Of a stretch of 40,386 bases of DNA, positions 24,743 to 34,564 are shown one piece after another. The notes beneath the pieces were generated by a model, which worked only from the letters and a program-made list of their open reading frames with translations, did not search any database and had not been told where the DNA came from. The position numbers were made by a program, and so were the translations under genes. This DNA comes from Moorena sp. SS36440bin_2 (GTDB taxonomy: Bacteria; Cyanobacteriota; Cyanobacteriia; Cyanobacteriales; Coleofasciculaceae): contig WTKN01000226.1 in NCBI GenBank assembly GCA_011524395.1, positions 1-40,386 on the forward strand. The letters are read 5' to 3'. Every line of letters begins with the position of its first letter. The first letter of the stretch is position 1.

Positions 24743-27700
24743 ATGAAACTGATCAAACGCACTACGCTCCATTATCAAGCTGATAACTCAGATAAAATCT
24801 ACGAAGTCGATCTGTGTGATCTCGGTAACGAGCAGTATATCGTTAACTTCCGCTATGGACGCCGTGGCAAGACCTTGAAAGAAAGTTCAAAAACTGCTCA
24901 GCCGGTAGCTTTGGCTAAAGCACAACAAGTCTTTGATCAGTTAGTTGGCTCAAAACTCAAGAAAGGCTATCAAGATGTAACTGAGCCATCAAATAGTGAG
25001 ACTCAAGAAGAGGTTAATGACTTAACTACTAGTAACGTAGTTACCAAGGACCCACGCCATCAAGCCATTCTCAACGCGATCGCCTTTGGCGCGGCTGAGG
25101 CCTTTGGCCACGCTACGCGAACGCGAAGCGTCGGCTTTGCCGAAACGCCGATCGCTTTTGGCACGGCAGAGCCGAACGCAAATCCAGATAGTAGTAAAGG
25201 CTCTAGTAAATGGTCCCAAACCCGAGCGATCTGGCGGGCTGGAGAATTGAAAATTCGTGAAGCTACGCCCTTAATTATCCCCCTGATTGGGACTGATCAA
25301 CCCTTAAAAGACTACTGCATTGCTTGGGCTTTAGGATGGTGTGGTGATCAGCATGTAATTCCTCACCTCCAACGCTTGTATGAAACCCCTTCAACTCCAG
25401 ACTTTGTCAAGGGGATTGCTTGGGAAGCCTGGATGAAACTCTGTGATCCATCAACTCAAGAACGGTTGCGCTCTCAACAGATAGAGCAATTGCCTGCCGA
25501 ATTGCAATCCCATATCGAAACCGATAATCCTGCTCAGTTCTCTAATGCCCTACTTACCTATCTAGACAGTAACGACTATACTCGTTTTGGTGTCCTCGAT
25601 ACCCTATATCAAATTAATAATGCTCAAGTGCGTCCAGCACTACTAAATATCTTACGCACTGCTCCCCTACGCCCCAACTACTTCAAAGCCATTCGCCACA
25701 TATTCAAGATTGCCGAATATCGACAAGATGCCCAAGTATTTTGCATTATCGCCTACCGCCTAGACACCGAGCCACCAATGTTTCGTCAGTCTTATTGGCA
25801 TAAATATTACTGGGACAGAAATAGTCGCAAATATCTTCCCCGTGCCAATTACCTCGGTAGTCCTGATGCTAAACGGGCTTACAGCAACGTAACTCGTGAC
25901 TATCTACGGCGGCGGGTATGGCGGACTCTCAGGAAATTGGGTGAAGAATGGGATTGCAATTACATAAATCTAGCCCTAGAAGTATTACTCCAATATTCTG
26001 ATTCTGATGGGGTGCCCGCCAGAACATCAACCTTGTATCGCTGGAACTACTCCAACTGGACTCGCACCAGCTACACTCGCAACTGGGACAGCTATGCCGG
26101 TTACTTAACCTTTAACCATATTCTCTATACCAATAGTCCCCGTTACCTATTAATGCCCAACAACCAGGCATGGCGTTGTCGAGACAACTACAAACCCGGT
26201 GATCCAGAACCAGATGTCCGAGAAGAAGCCTTTCCTAAACTTTGGGAGCAACATCCAGAGGCACTGCTACAGTTACTATTACAAAGCCACTGTCATCAAG
26301 TTCATCAGTTTGCCGCCAAAGCCTTGAAAGTATGTCAGTCATTCTGTAATCAAATCGATACAGAGACTGTAATCAGACTAGTTAACAAACCCTACCCAGT
26401 AACCGCTCAACTCGGCTTTGAACTAGCAACACAAAAATATAATTCCGATAATCCAGAGAATCCTAACCTAGACTTATTACTTGCCTTAGCTAACTGCCAA
26501 TTTCCACCAGCTCGTACTCAAGCCCATCAGTGGATACAAGCAATACCAACTCACTTGATTACCGCCAGCCAGCTGATACTCCCTTTAGTGATCAGTCAAC
26601 ACTCTGATACCCGTACCTTTGCCCGTCAGTTACTGACTCAATCAATAATAAGTGAAGCAACAGCCAAAGTATTAATTGGGCAAATTATTGTAGCAGTACT
26701 CGCACTAGAACCAACTCAAACCGATATCGCCAAAGACACTGCTCAAAGCCTGCTTCTAGGTTTTACCCCCCAACTCAGGAAATTGGGTATGGGAGTAGTA
26801 CTAGATCTGCTCCAACACCCCATGCCAGAAATCCAGGAATTGGGAGCAAGAATCCTATTCAATCACGAAACTCCTGCCGCTGACTTACCACCTAAATTAA
26901 TTGAATCACTCCTCAACGCTTCCCATCAGTCAGTGCAAGGGATTGGGGTTCATATTTTCGGTAAACTTCCCGATCAACGGTTGCTACAAGACTACGACTT
27001 AGTATTAGCGATCGCAACCAATCAACAAGCACACTTGCGTCAAGGTATTCGTCCAGTAATTCAGCGCTTAGGACAATTATATCCAGAATTTGGAACTCAG
27101 CTAGCCACAGAAATCATTACCCTATTGCAGCTACCAGAAAGACATGAAGGTGTTCACAAAGATTTAGTTCAACTGCTACGAGAAGACTTACCCAGCTGGA
27201 TGACTAGCATTACCAAAGACAACGCCATGGAACTTCTCCAAGCCAAATCATCAGCCGCTCAAGAATTAGTAGGATTAGTACTCCAAGCTAACTATACCAC
27301 TTGGGGATTAGAATTAGAAATTCCTGACATTGTAAAACTAGCCAATCATGAAATCCTATCCGTCCGTCAAGCCGCTTGGGCAATGATTGAGCAAAGGCTC
27401 AACCGTATCCGTAGCAATTCTCAAGACATGTTAGCCGCAGTGCAATTACTAGAAGCAAAATGGCAGGATTCCAGAGAATTTGCTACCAAACTGTTTAGCC
27501 AACAAATTACCGAACAAGACTGGACACCTGAAGTCATGGTCAGTATTTGTGACAGTACTCGGGATGATGTTCGTCAATTTGGGCGGGATTTAGTCCTACG
27601 TACCTTTCAGCAGAGTTATGGTCAAGATTATCTCCTCAAATTTAGTGAACATCCCAGTCAAGACATGCAGCTATTTGCCACTAACTATCTAGAACAGTAT

Positions 27701-27997
27701 GCCGTAGATAATCCCGACCGTTTGCAAAACTTAATCCCTTACTTTATCAGTATTTTGTCTCGGGTTAATCGCGGACGAATTGCTAAACAGCGCGTCTTCG
27801 CATTTCTAGAAGCTGAATCAAGAAAAAGCCAAGCAGCTGCTAAAATAGTAGCAGAAATATTAACACAACAATCCATCACAATGGCTATTGGTGATAAAGC
27901 CCGTTCAATTCATATCATGCTTCAAATTTACCAAAACTATCCTAGTATTTCTCTTCCTATTAACGTTAAACCAGTATCTGAAGTAAGAGGAATGTAG
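24743..27997 (+). CDS. Giant WGR-domain protein with helical repeats
   Basis: 1,084 aa. Residues 1-80 are a WGR domain (KRTTLHYQADNSDKIYEV, NFRYGRRGKT), a nucleic-acid-associated fold known from PARPs. The rest is alpha-helical and looks like HEAT-type repeats (DYCIAWALGWCGDQHVIPHL; LKVCQSFCN; FARQLLTQS; LEAKWQDSREFATKLF). No enzymatic motif is seen. Between the WGR domain and the repeats, residues 111-146 come from an inserted dispersed DNA repeat and read like low-complexity sequence (IAFGAAEAFGHATRTRSV). A central aromatic- and arginine-rich block (about 360-470) is unusual. The SWIM protein gene follows on the same strand, 302 bp away. Such WGR and SWIM proteins are, from memory, neighbours of MoxR/vWA conflict systems; none is present here. 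Confidence 0.8.
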   Translation: MKLIKRTTLHYQADNSDKIYEVDLCDLGNEQYIVNFRYGRRGKTLKESSKTAQPVALAKAQQVFDQLVGSKLKKGYQDVTEPSNSETQEEVNDLTTSNVVTKDPRHQAILNAIAFGAAEAFGHATRTRSVGFAETPIAFGTAEPNANPDSSKGSSKWSQTRAIWRAGELKIREATPLIIPLIGTDQPLKDYCIAWALGWCGDQHVIPHLQRLYETPSTPDFVKGIAWEAWMKLCDPSTQERLRSQQIEQLPAELQSHIETDNPAQFSNALLTYLDSNDYTRFGVLDTLYQINNAQVRPALLNILRTAPLRPNYFKAIRHIFKIAEYRQDAQVFCIIAYRLDTEPPMFRQSYWHKYYWDRNSRKYLPRANYLGSPDAKRAYSNVTRDYLRRRVWRTLRKLGEEWDCNYINLALEVLLQYSDSDGVPARTSTLYRWNYSNWTRTSYTRNWDSYAGYLTFNHILYTNSPRYLLMPNNQAWRCRDNYKPGDPEPDVREEAFPKLWEQHPEALLQLLLQSHCHQVHQFAAKALKVCQSFCNQIDTETVIRLVNKPYPVTAQLGFELATQKYNSDNPENPNLDLLLALANCQFPPARTQAHQWIQAIPTHLITASQLILPLVISQHSDTRTFARQLLTQSIISEATAKVLIGQIIVAVLALEPTQTDIAKDTAQSLLLGFTPQLRKLGMGVVLDLLQHPMPEIQELGARILFNHETPAADLPPKLIESLLNASHQSVQGIGVHIFGKLPDQRLLQDYDLVLAIATNQQAHLRQGIRPVIQRLGQLYPEFGTQLATEIITLLQLPERHEGVHKDLVQLLREDLPSWMTSITKDNAMELLQAKSSAAQELVGLVLQANYTTWGLELEIPDIVKLANHEILSVRQAAWAMIEQRLNRIRSNSQDMLAAVQLLEAKWQDSREFATKLFSQQITEQDWTPEVMVSICDSTRDDVRQFGRDLVLRTFQQSYGQDYLLKFSEHPSQDMQLFATNYLEQYAVDNPDRLQNLIPYFISILSRVNRGRIAKQRVFAFLEAESRKSQAAAKIVAEILTQQSITMAIGDKARSIHIMLQIYQNYPSISLPINVKPVSEVRGM
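25075..25180. repeat. Dispersed repeat inserted in frame in the WGR gene
   Basis: About 106 bp rich in GC palindromes: gcgatcgcctttggc, ggcctttggccacgctacgc, gaacgcgaagcgtc, ccgatcgcttttggc. The same ggcctttggcc/cgctacgc words occur in intergenic repeats here (1523-1572; a related ttggcctacggccaa near 18861). The insertion keeps the frame and adds roughly 36 residues to the protein. Confidence 0.75.
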
Positions 27998-28020
27998 GGA
28001 TTTATCAATTGTGGATTGTC

Positions 28021-28055
28021 GGGAATAGGGAGTCGGGAGTCGGGAGTCGGGAGTC
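28021..28055. repeat. Tandem heptamer repeat (gggagtc)
   Basis: Five heptamers in a row: one gggaata, then four gggagtc. A typical cyanobacterial short tandem repeat (STRR) after the WGR gene. Confidence 0.85.
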
Positions 28056-28186
28056 GGTAGTAGCGATAGTATGAGAAACCCTATAGCATTTTCAAATATA
28101 TCCTGATAGCTCATTAAACAAAATACTGATTCAGGATAACACCAAAAACTAGTATTATCTATTTCCATTATCTATTTCATAATTTT

Positions 28187-28259
28187 CCCGATTCCCAATT
28201 CCCGATTCCCGATTCCCGATTCCCGATTCCCGATTCCCAATTCCCGATTCCCGATTCCC
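28187..28259. repeat. Tandem heptamer repeat (cccgatt)
   Basis: Ten heptamers, eight cccgatt and two cccaatt, ending about 40 bp before the SWIM-protein start. It is complementary in type to the gggaatc tract at 37892-37943 and partly to the gggagtc tract upstream, so the 28021-28259 region can fold back on itself. Confidence 0.92.
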
Positions 28260-28299
28260 TTATTAAGAATTAAAAAAATACTTCAACACCCTAAAAAAT

Positions 28300-29940
28300 A
28301 TGGAATTTAACTACGCCTATAAAACTAGTACAGCAGTTAGCGATCGCGGCAGCAGCACCCAAATGTCTTTCTCCCCAGACACCAAGCGTCCTCCCACTTA
28401 CTTCATTGGTGAATTAGGGAAAAATGTAGCCTTTCGAGAAGCCATCAGTGCCCTACATGACGTAGTAGTTTCCGATTTACGCTTCAAACCCAAAGACAGA
28501 ACTGAGTATAAACAATGGCGTGCTAACCAAGACCAACAAGACTGGCAACTTATAGCTGCACAACGCCAAGACCTCGCCAATAAAATTCACCCCTTACAAG
28601 CAGAACTAACTCAATTAAATCAGAACCGATATCAACGATTATCCACCTTTTATAAAGCCAGACAACAGTACTACAATTATCTCTATCAGAAAGACCGTGA
28701 TGCCTGGTTTGTCCTCGATCCAGTAATTACTGTTCATCCCGATGAAGTCTTTTTTGAATGTTTCAGCCAAGATGAATCCAGTTATGGCCGACTAGGAGCC
28801 AGCTACGAAGTCTTTAAAACTATCAGCGAATTCGCCTGCGGTACAACCAACATAGACTACTCCGCCGCCCTTTACAACGAATTTCAAAAAATCCGCAGTT
28901 ACAAGACAACCCAATTTGAAATTGACCCCTCCGGTTTTGAAGTCAAAACCACCCATGAAGCAGCATTTAAAGAAGTCAAAATTGACCTACCAGACAGTTG
29001 GGTAAGAGGATTTCTACAAGTCAGTTCCGCCATGGCCTTACCGGCCACAACCTTTGACTTGCAGCCGATGGATATTCACAATATCTGTTTTGTGTTGCGT
29101 CGCCACAAAGAAAAAACTGGCCCACGGGGAATGCGTTACCATCTCAAACCAGGAGAACCCGTGCGAATAGTATTTGAGCCTTGGAACATCGACATAGTCT
29201 GTTCGCGATCGCCCTATCAAGGTTCATCAGAACAGGTCATCCGAGTTTGGGGACGCCGCCGCCTCCACATCCTAGAACGTCTTATCCCCATTGCCAACAA
29301 ATTTAGCATTCACCTACTCGGAACCGGTATGCCATCCTTTTATGTAGCTGACTTGGGGGATATGTCCTTTACCCTCGGCTTATCAGGATGGACAGCTAAC
29401 GATTGGTCTCAAGCTGGGAACTTTGACTTAATGGCACCCCGTGCAGATGTAGACCAGTGGACCCAACAACTCATTTTTGACGCACTCAGAGAAAACTGGG
29501 TAGAAAGTCCCCACAGTCTCGCCCAGCGCTTAGACTTAAGTCCTACTGCTGTCCTAGGTGCCTTAGGAGCTTACACCCAAGCCGGACGAGCCATGTACGA
29601 CTTAAACAAGCAAGTATATCGAGTCCGGGAACTCTCCCGAGAGCCCTTACCCATGGAACGGTTACGGTTTGCCAATCAGCGAGAAGAAACAGCAACCCGC
29701 TTCTTAAGTAACAATGCCGTAGAAGTAACCTCAATAAACGACACTCAAGGTACACTCCAGCTACAGGGAAATGTCAGAGATAAAAGCAAAACCTATAATC
29801 CCGTTTTGACAATTGATCGTGATGAACGTATAATAGCGGCAGAGTGTACCTGTAATTGGTATCAGCAAAATAAGCTGTACAAAGGTCCTTGTGAACACAT
29901 ACTGGCGTTGCGGATGCAGCACGCTCGTCAGTATCAATAA
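28300..29940 (+). CDS. SWIM zinc-finger family protein
   Basis: 546 aa. A C-terminal SWIM finger is complete: C516 and C518 (ECTC), C531 and H533 (CEHI), the CxCx(n)CxH pattern of this zinc-binding fold that contacts DNA or proteins. The finger is preceded by a beta-rich stretch (TYNPVLTIDRDERIIAAEC). The middle (about 390-450) looks like a winged helix (LIFDALRENW, SLAQRLDLSPTAVLGALGAY). The N-terminal half is specific to this family and not recognised otherwise. No enzymatic motif is seen. It lies 302 bp after the WGR gene on the same strand, across the heptamer repeats. WGR and SWIM proteins are typical genomic partners, suggesting joint action. Confidence 0.85.
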   Translation: MEFNYAYKTSTAVSDRGSSTQMSFSPDTKRPPTYFIGELGKNVAFREAISALHDVVVSDLRFKPKDRTEYKQWRANQDQQDWQLIAAQRQDLANKIHPLQAELTQLNQNRYQRLSTFYKARQQYYNYLYQKDRDAWFVLDPVITVHPDEVFFECFSQDESSYGRLGASYEVFKTISEFACGTTNIDYSAALYNEFQKIRSYKTTQFEIDPSGFEVKTTHEAAFKEVKIDLPDSWVRGFLQVSSAMALPATTFDLQPMDIHNICFVLRRHKEKTGPRGMRYHLKPGEPVRIVFEPWNIDIVCSRSPYQGSSEQVIRVWGRRRLHILERLIPIANKFSIHLLGTGMPSFYVADLGDMSFTLGLSGWTANDWSQAGNFDLMAPRADVDQWTQQLIFDALRENWVESPHSLAQRLDLSPTAVLGALGAYTQAGRAMYDLNKQVYRVRELSREPLPMERLRFANQREETATRFLSNNAVEVTSINDTQGTLQLQGNVRDKSKTYNPVLTIDRDERIIAAECTCNWYQQNKLYKGPCEHILALRMQHARQYQ

Positions 29941-30044
29941 ATCACGTCCATTCCATCAGTTGGTAAACAGCCTTGCAATCTGGGCGGTGGATCGCCGTCC
30001 CTGGAATAAGTTCAACCACGCATCACTAGCCTGCTCGTGACTGT

Positions 30045-30117
30045 GCGGGCTTTCGGGTGCTATCGCTATTACGGTTTCGTTTTCCTAAAACTAATTAGCG
30101 ATAGCACCCGAGCCCGC
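30045..30117. repeat. Imperfect inverted repeat between SWIM gene and tldD
   Basis: The left arm (30045-30067) and right arm (30097-30117) are complementary over about 20 bp apart from a two-base bulge; the shared core is cgggtgctatcgct / agcgatagcacccg. The 29-bp loop is AT-rich. It sits 105 bp past the SWIM gene and may act as its terminator or be a miniature element. The rest of 29941-30404 holds only the hairpin at 30256-30279. Confidence 0.65.
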
Positions 30118-30255
30118 TTGAGTTGAGCAGTCTAGTCCGAGGGAGTTTACGAAGGGGTAACCAACGGAGTGGGCGTGATTTTTTGGTGTTGCTTAATCTG
30201 GGAATGGTTAACCAGAAAAGGTTATTTTTTGATATTTGAAATAATAAATAAGAAG

Positions 30256-30279
30256 GGCATTGCTTGATTGAGCAATGCC
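30256..30279 (-). terminator. Terminator of tldD
   Basis: A 9-bp perfect stem (ggcattgct / agcaatgcc) with a six-base loop, 126 bp past the tldD stop. Read on the minus strand it is followed by a T-rich stretch (cttcttatttattattt). Confidence 0.7.
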
Positions 30280-30404
30280 GATACTTTTCCTCCATCTTAG
30301 ATAGTGAGTTGAGAAATGGATGGTAACATTTACCTCTGTTTGACCTAACACTAATTAATCGAGCTACCCAACTAACCATCAAAAAACTATTAACAATTAA
30401 CGAT

Positions 30405-31901
30405 TTAGGATCCCCCAATCTGAATATTGCGCACCCGCACCGGCACACAAGCATGAGTCATTTGAGCAATTTGTATCGGTTCGCCTTTACCACACATATG
30501 GGTACCAAACTGCTCCCGTTCCGAAGCCACTCCAATGGCATCAACACTATTCCAGAAATCAGTACTCATAGAATGATAGGTGACATCCTTCAGCATGCCC
30601 ACTACTTTACCTTTCTCCACCTTCCAGAAAGCATCTCCACCAAACTGAAAATTACGTCGCTGCTGGTCAATGGAAAAACTACCTCTACCATCAATTAAAA
30701 TCCCTTCCTGAGTCTCAGCAATCATTTCTGCGAGTGTGGCAGAGTGACTTCCTCCCTCTGCTCCCGGTTCCAACCCTAAATTAGGAATCCGCACCATCGG
30801 TACACTTGACCAACTATCGGCGTAAGCGCAACCGTTACTACTAGCATTACCTAGTCGATAAGCGGTTTCCCGGTCAGTGAGGTAGTCTACTAAAATGCCA
30901 TCCTTGACAACATACCAATCTTGTGCAGGTACCCCTTCATCGTCATAGCCTAAAGTACTACGTCCCCCCGATTGAGTGCGATCGCATTTAAAATTCACCC
31001 AAGGAGCAGCATATTGCAGCTTGCCTAATTTATCAGTAGTCGCAAAGCTAGTACCAGCAAAATTTGACTCATAGCCGTACACCCGATCTAGTTCCGTAGG
31101 GTGTCCCACCGATTCATGAATCGTTAGGTGGAGATTACTAGGCTTCAGAATCAGAGTGCTGCGAATACCAGAAGGTCCTTTGGGAGCATGAACTTTCTCT
31201 ATTGCTTCTTCTGCTACCCGTTCTACCTGATTCAAAAGGTCTGGAGGTTGAATATGCTCGTAACCGATATTTAAAGGTGGACGCTCATAGCTACGGTTTT
31301 GAGCATCACCATTGGCAACTGCTGTACAACCTAGACCTGGATAGCTGCGGTATATAGTCTGTTCAATTAGGGAATCAACAGTAGAGGCAAAAATCTTATC
31401 TTCACGAGTAAAACGTAGGAAAGAGTAAGCCTTCTTAATTCCGCGATCGCTATAGCTAAGCAATTGATTATTAATACGCAATAGTAAATCTGCTTTCTCA
31501 GTAATTGGTATAGTAAACGGGTCAATTTCGATTGGAGTAATATAGCTATCGCGATAGGCTTCTACTGGCGCTAATCTTACCTGTGTTTGCTGAGAAAGGC
31601 GGCTACCTTTAGCAATTTCTACAGCTAAAGCCACCATTCGTTCTACTTCCTCTGGAGTTTTATAGGGACTAGCCGCAAAGCCCCAAGCGCCCTTTAGTAA
31701 AACTCTTACCCCAAAGCCAGAACTAACATTATCACAAAGTTGGCTAAGGGAGCGATCCTGTGCAGTTAGCTTCTGATTACGGTAAGTACAAATACGGATA
31801 TCTCCATACTCACAACCAGCTTTACGAATTAAATCAATCCCTAGTGTGGCCAAGTCTCTCGCCAAGTCAGTAGTCGTAATTGGTGATAAAGCTTGTATCA
31901 T
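30405..31901 (-). CDS. tldD: TldD-family metalloprotease
   Basis: 498 aa. The zinc-binding motif HESVGHPTELDR is the HExxxH signature of TldD (the PmbA/TldE partner lacks it). Conserved flanks include LILKPSNLHLTIHE, the GYDDEGVPAQDWYVVKDG block and NLGLEPG, followed by GILIDGRGSFSID and FWKVEKGKVVGMLKDVTY. TldD with TldE forms a heterodimeric protease that cleaves unfolded peptides, such as microcin B17 precursor and the CcdA antitoxin in E. coli. No tldE-like gene is next to it; cyanobacteria commonly keep the partner elsewhere. Cytoplasmic. Stand-alone gene with a terminator downstream. Confidence 0.94.
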   Translation of the reverse strand: MIQALSPITTTDLARDLATLGIDLIRKAGCEYGDIRICTYRNQKLTAQDRSLSQLCDNVSSGFGVRVLLKGAWGFAASPYKTPEEVERMVALAVEIAKGSRLSQQTQVRLAPVEAYRDSYITPIEIDPFTIPITEKADLLLRINNQLLSYSDRGIKKAYSFLRFTREDKIFASTVDSLIEQTIYRSYPGLGCTAVANGDAQNRSYERPPLNIGYEHIQPPDLLNQVERVAEEAIEKVHAPKGPSGIRSTLILKPSNLHLTIHESVGHPTELDRVYGYESNFAGTSFATTDKLGKLQYAAPWVNFKCDRTQSGGRSTLGYDDEGVPAQDWYVVKDGILVDYLTDRETAYRLGNASSNGCAYADSWSSVPMVRIPNLGLEPGAEGGSHSATLAEMIAETQEGILIDGRGSFSIDQQRRNFQFGGDAFWKVEKGKVVGMLKDVTYHSMSTDFWNSVDAIGVASEREQFGTHMCGKGEPIQIAQMTHACVPVRVRNIQIGGS

Positions 31902-32416
31902 ATGTAAAGTATGTAAATAATTTTTAAGAACAATGCCTAATATGGATTAAATTTGCTATAATTCCACTGGAATTAGATTAGGCTTAACCTAGCACTCTCC
32001 TCATTTTAATAAATGTCAGTACAATCAAGGTCACTGGTTGTAACCATTCAGCCTAATCCTAAAAGGAATAAGAAGTAATAAGAACTAATAATAAATCAGC
32101 GTGTTTCTAGTTGTCCAGACTCAATCATTTACTAGCAGCCCTAGTTCAAATCCCTGAGTTTTCCTGGATTATTGATATCTAAACTATCGGCTAATATGAT
32201 ATAGCTTCAGTAATTTTATATTGAGTGAACTGGTGATAGTTAATTGGCTCCGGATTATCCATTACCCATTAGGGTTCACCACAAGGTATTCGTATTTAAC
32301 TTCTTACCAATGGCGATCTCTCATCCCAGCATGCGGAATCAGTGCCCCTCTATTATCTTCCTAAAAAAAAATATATATTATACTTTTAACAGATTACAAT
32401 TACTAACAAAGAAACT
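31902..32416. other. Divergent intergenic region, tldD / mutarotase-lactonase
   Basis: 515 bp, very AT-rich, without a supported gene, repeat or hairpin. It must hold the promoters of tldD (minus) and of the fusion gene (plus). No boxes could be assigned confidently. Confidence 0.5.
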
Positions 32417-34477
32417 ATGCTTACTGGCTCAATGTTACTAAAAATAATCACAATCTTTACCGCAATGGTAATGAGTGTACTTTTATTAAAATCCGATTTA
32501 TACAATAGATTTAACCCTGAGCAATCTTACGCCACAGCAAATAACTACCAGACCAAACAAAACAAAAGTATAAATAAAATTGAATTTGGCCAGACTAAAG
32601 ATGGTCAAAACGTTGATCTCTATACTTTAACCAATACCAATGGTTTAGTAGTTAAGATAACCAACTATGGTGCTACTCTTACTGAATTACACTTGCCTGA
32701 CAACAGCGGTAAGCTAGATGATGTAGTGCTGGGATTTGATAGTCTAGAAGGTTATTTGACCGCTAAGCACTACCTATATTATGGTGCAATTGTTGGTCGC
32801 GTCGCTAATCGAATTAAAGATGCTCAGTTCACTCTCAATGGTCAAAGGTATGATCTAGCTGCTAATGCCGGTTCCCATCACATACATGGTGGTAAAAAAG
32901 GTTTTGACAAAGTAGTTTGGAAAGCTGAACCGATTAACAGTAGCCAAGGACAGGCACTAAAACTAACTTATCTGAGTCCTGACACAGAAGAAGGATATCC
33001 AGGTGATTTAAAAGTTACAGCTATTTACACTCTGACTAACGATAATGAGTTAAAGCTGGAAATGACTGCTACCACTAACAAACCTACTCCTGTCAACTTG
33101 GTGAATCATTCATATTGGAACTTGGCTGGCCATAGTTCTGGGAATATTCTAGGACAATATTTAACGATCAATGCCGATAGATATACGCCTAACAACGAAC
33201 AGCGCATCCCTACAGGAGAGATTAAATCAGTTAAAAATACACCCTACGACTTTACTCAGACTCAGTTGATTGGAGATGGAATTAATCAGCTTAGAAATAC
33301 CCTAAAGCAAAACTATCCAGGAGGTTACGACCTCAATTATGTTTTGAATGGAGAATCAGAAAAAATTAAACTCGCAGCTACTGTATATGAACCAAAATCA
33401 GGTCGAGTGATGGAGCTTCACACGAATCAGCCAGGAATGCAGTTTTTTTCGGGAAATATTCCTAACCTTAGAACTGTGGGTAAAGGAGATGTTGTTTATA
33501 CAAATCATCAAGGTTTGTGCTTAGAGACACAACATTTTCCTGACTCAGTCAATCAGCCTAACTTTCCTTCGATTATCTTGAATCCAGGTGAAAATTACCG
33601 ACACCTAATGGTTTATAAATTTTACACCAAACAAAATAATCTAGGAAAAATTATTGCTCCCAATACTCAAGTTGAAAAGGTAGCAGGAGCTTTTAAGTTT
33701 ACTGAAGGACCTGTTTGGCATCCCGACGGCTTTCTGCTATTTAGTGATATTCCAGCTAATACCATTTATAAATGGCAACCAGAGCAGAAAACCGAGATTT
33801 TTCGTCAACCTTCTGGCAATGCTAATGGTAATACCTTAGACCGCTCAGGGCGTTTAGTTACTGCCGAACATAGTAATCGTCGTCTATCCCTAACACAGAA
33901 AGATGGAAAAATCGTAACTCTAGCTAGTCACTACCAAGGCAAGCGGCTGAATAGTCCCAACGATCTAGCAGTCAAATCAGATGGTAGCATCTATTTTACC
34001 GATCCTCCCTATGGCATCAAATCCGAACAAGAAGAATTAGGCTTTTATGGTGTTTATCGCCTAGCACCAGATGGAACACTAACCCTGCTAGTTGATGACT
34101 TTGTTCGCCCTAATGGTATTGTTTTTTCCCCAGATGAAACTAAATTATATGTGAATGATTCACAAAGAGGTCATATTCGGGTTTTTGATGTCAAGCCAGA
34201 CGGGATATTAGAGAATGGAAAACTTTTTGCGGAACTGAAACCTCCTAGTAAAGAGGGTGCAGCAGATGGTATGAAGGTAGATATCCAAGGAAATGTTTAC
34301 AGTACTGGACCAGGAGGAGTTTGGATTTTTGATCCTAGTGGCAACCTACTGGGAATTATTGAAGTGCCAGAAGCCCCTGCTAATTTAGCCTGGGGTGATA
34401 GTGACTACCAAACCCTTTACATTACAGCAAGAAACAGTCTTTATCGTATCCGTATTAAGATTAAAGGGATGCCCTAG
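32417..34477 (+). CDS. Exported fusion of aldose 1-epimerase and SMP-30/gluconolactonase
   Basis: 686 aa, two enzymes in one chain. A hydrophobic N-terminus (LLKIITIFTAMVMSVLLL) is a signal peptide or anchor, so the domains should lie outside the cytoplasmic membrane. Residues 53-405 are a galactose mutarotase: NYGATLTELHLPD, GRVANRI, HIHGGKKGFDKVVW, the catalytic histidine in VNHSYWNL (H231) and catalytic glutamate in LETQHFPDS (E370). Residues 418-686 are an SMP-30-type beta-propeller lactonase: E430 in FTEGPVWHPDG, then NSPNDLAV, FTDPPYG and RPNGIVFSPDETKLYVND supply the metal ligands. The fusion could interconvert sugar anomers and open sugar lactones. A sugar dehydrogenase gene converges on it 87 bp away. 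ATG 32432 is an alternative start. Confidence 0.9.
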   Translation: MLTGSMLLKIITIFTAMVMSVLLLKSDLYNRFNPEQSYATANNYQTKQNKSINKIEFGQTKDGQNVDLYTLTNTNGLVVKITNYGATLTELHLPDNSGKLDDVVLGFDSLEGYLTAKHYLYYGAIVGRVANRIKDAQFTLNGQRYDLAANAGSHHIHGGKKGFDKVVWKAEPINSSQGQALKLTYLSPDTEEGYPGDLKVTAIYTLTNDNELKLEMTATTNKPTPVNLVNHSYWNLAGHSSGNILGQYLTINADRYTPNNEQRIPTGEIKSVKNTPYDFTQTQLIGDGINQLRNTLKQNYPGGYDLNYVLNGESEKIKLAATVYEPKSGRVMELHTNQPGMQFFSGNIPNLRTVGKGDVVYTNHQGLCLETQHFPDSVNQPNFPSIILNPGENYRHLMVYKFYTKQNNLGKIIAPNTQVEKVAGAFKFTEGPVWHPDGFLLFSDIPANTIYKWQPEQKTEIFRQPSGNANGNTLDRSGRLVTAEHSNRRLSLTQKDGKIVTLASHYQGKRLNSPNDLAVKSDGSIYFTDPPYGIKSEQEELGFYGVYRLAPDGTLTLLVDDFVRPNGIVFSPDETKLYVNDSQRGHIRVFDVKPDGILENGKLFAELKPPSKEGAADGMKVDIQGNVYSTGPGGVWIFDPSGNLLGIIEVPEAPANLAWGDSDYQTLYITARNSLYRIRIKIKGMP

Positions 34478-34564
34478 AAAGTTATAGAAATTATCCTGGA
34501 TTAATCAGATGTTCGGTTTTATCCTTCAACCTAACCTACAATAAGGTGAATTCCATAACCATCA

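Noticed and set aside
28187-28259. CRISPR array
   Set aside because: The repeats are contiguous heptamers with no spacers, and no cas genes are present.
30095-30454. 119-codon minus-strand frame downstream of tldD
   Set aside because: It overlaps tldD, runs through its terminator and an inverted repeat, and has no coding character.
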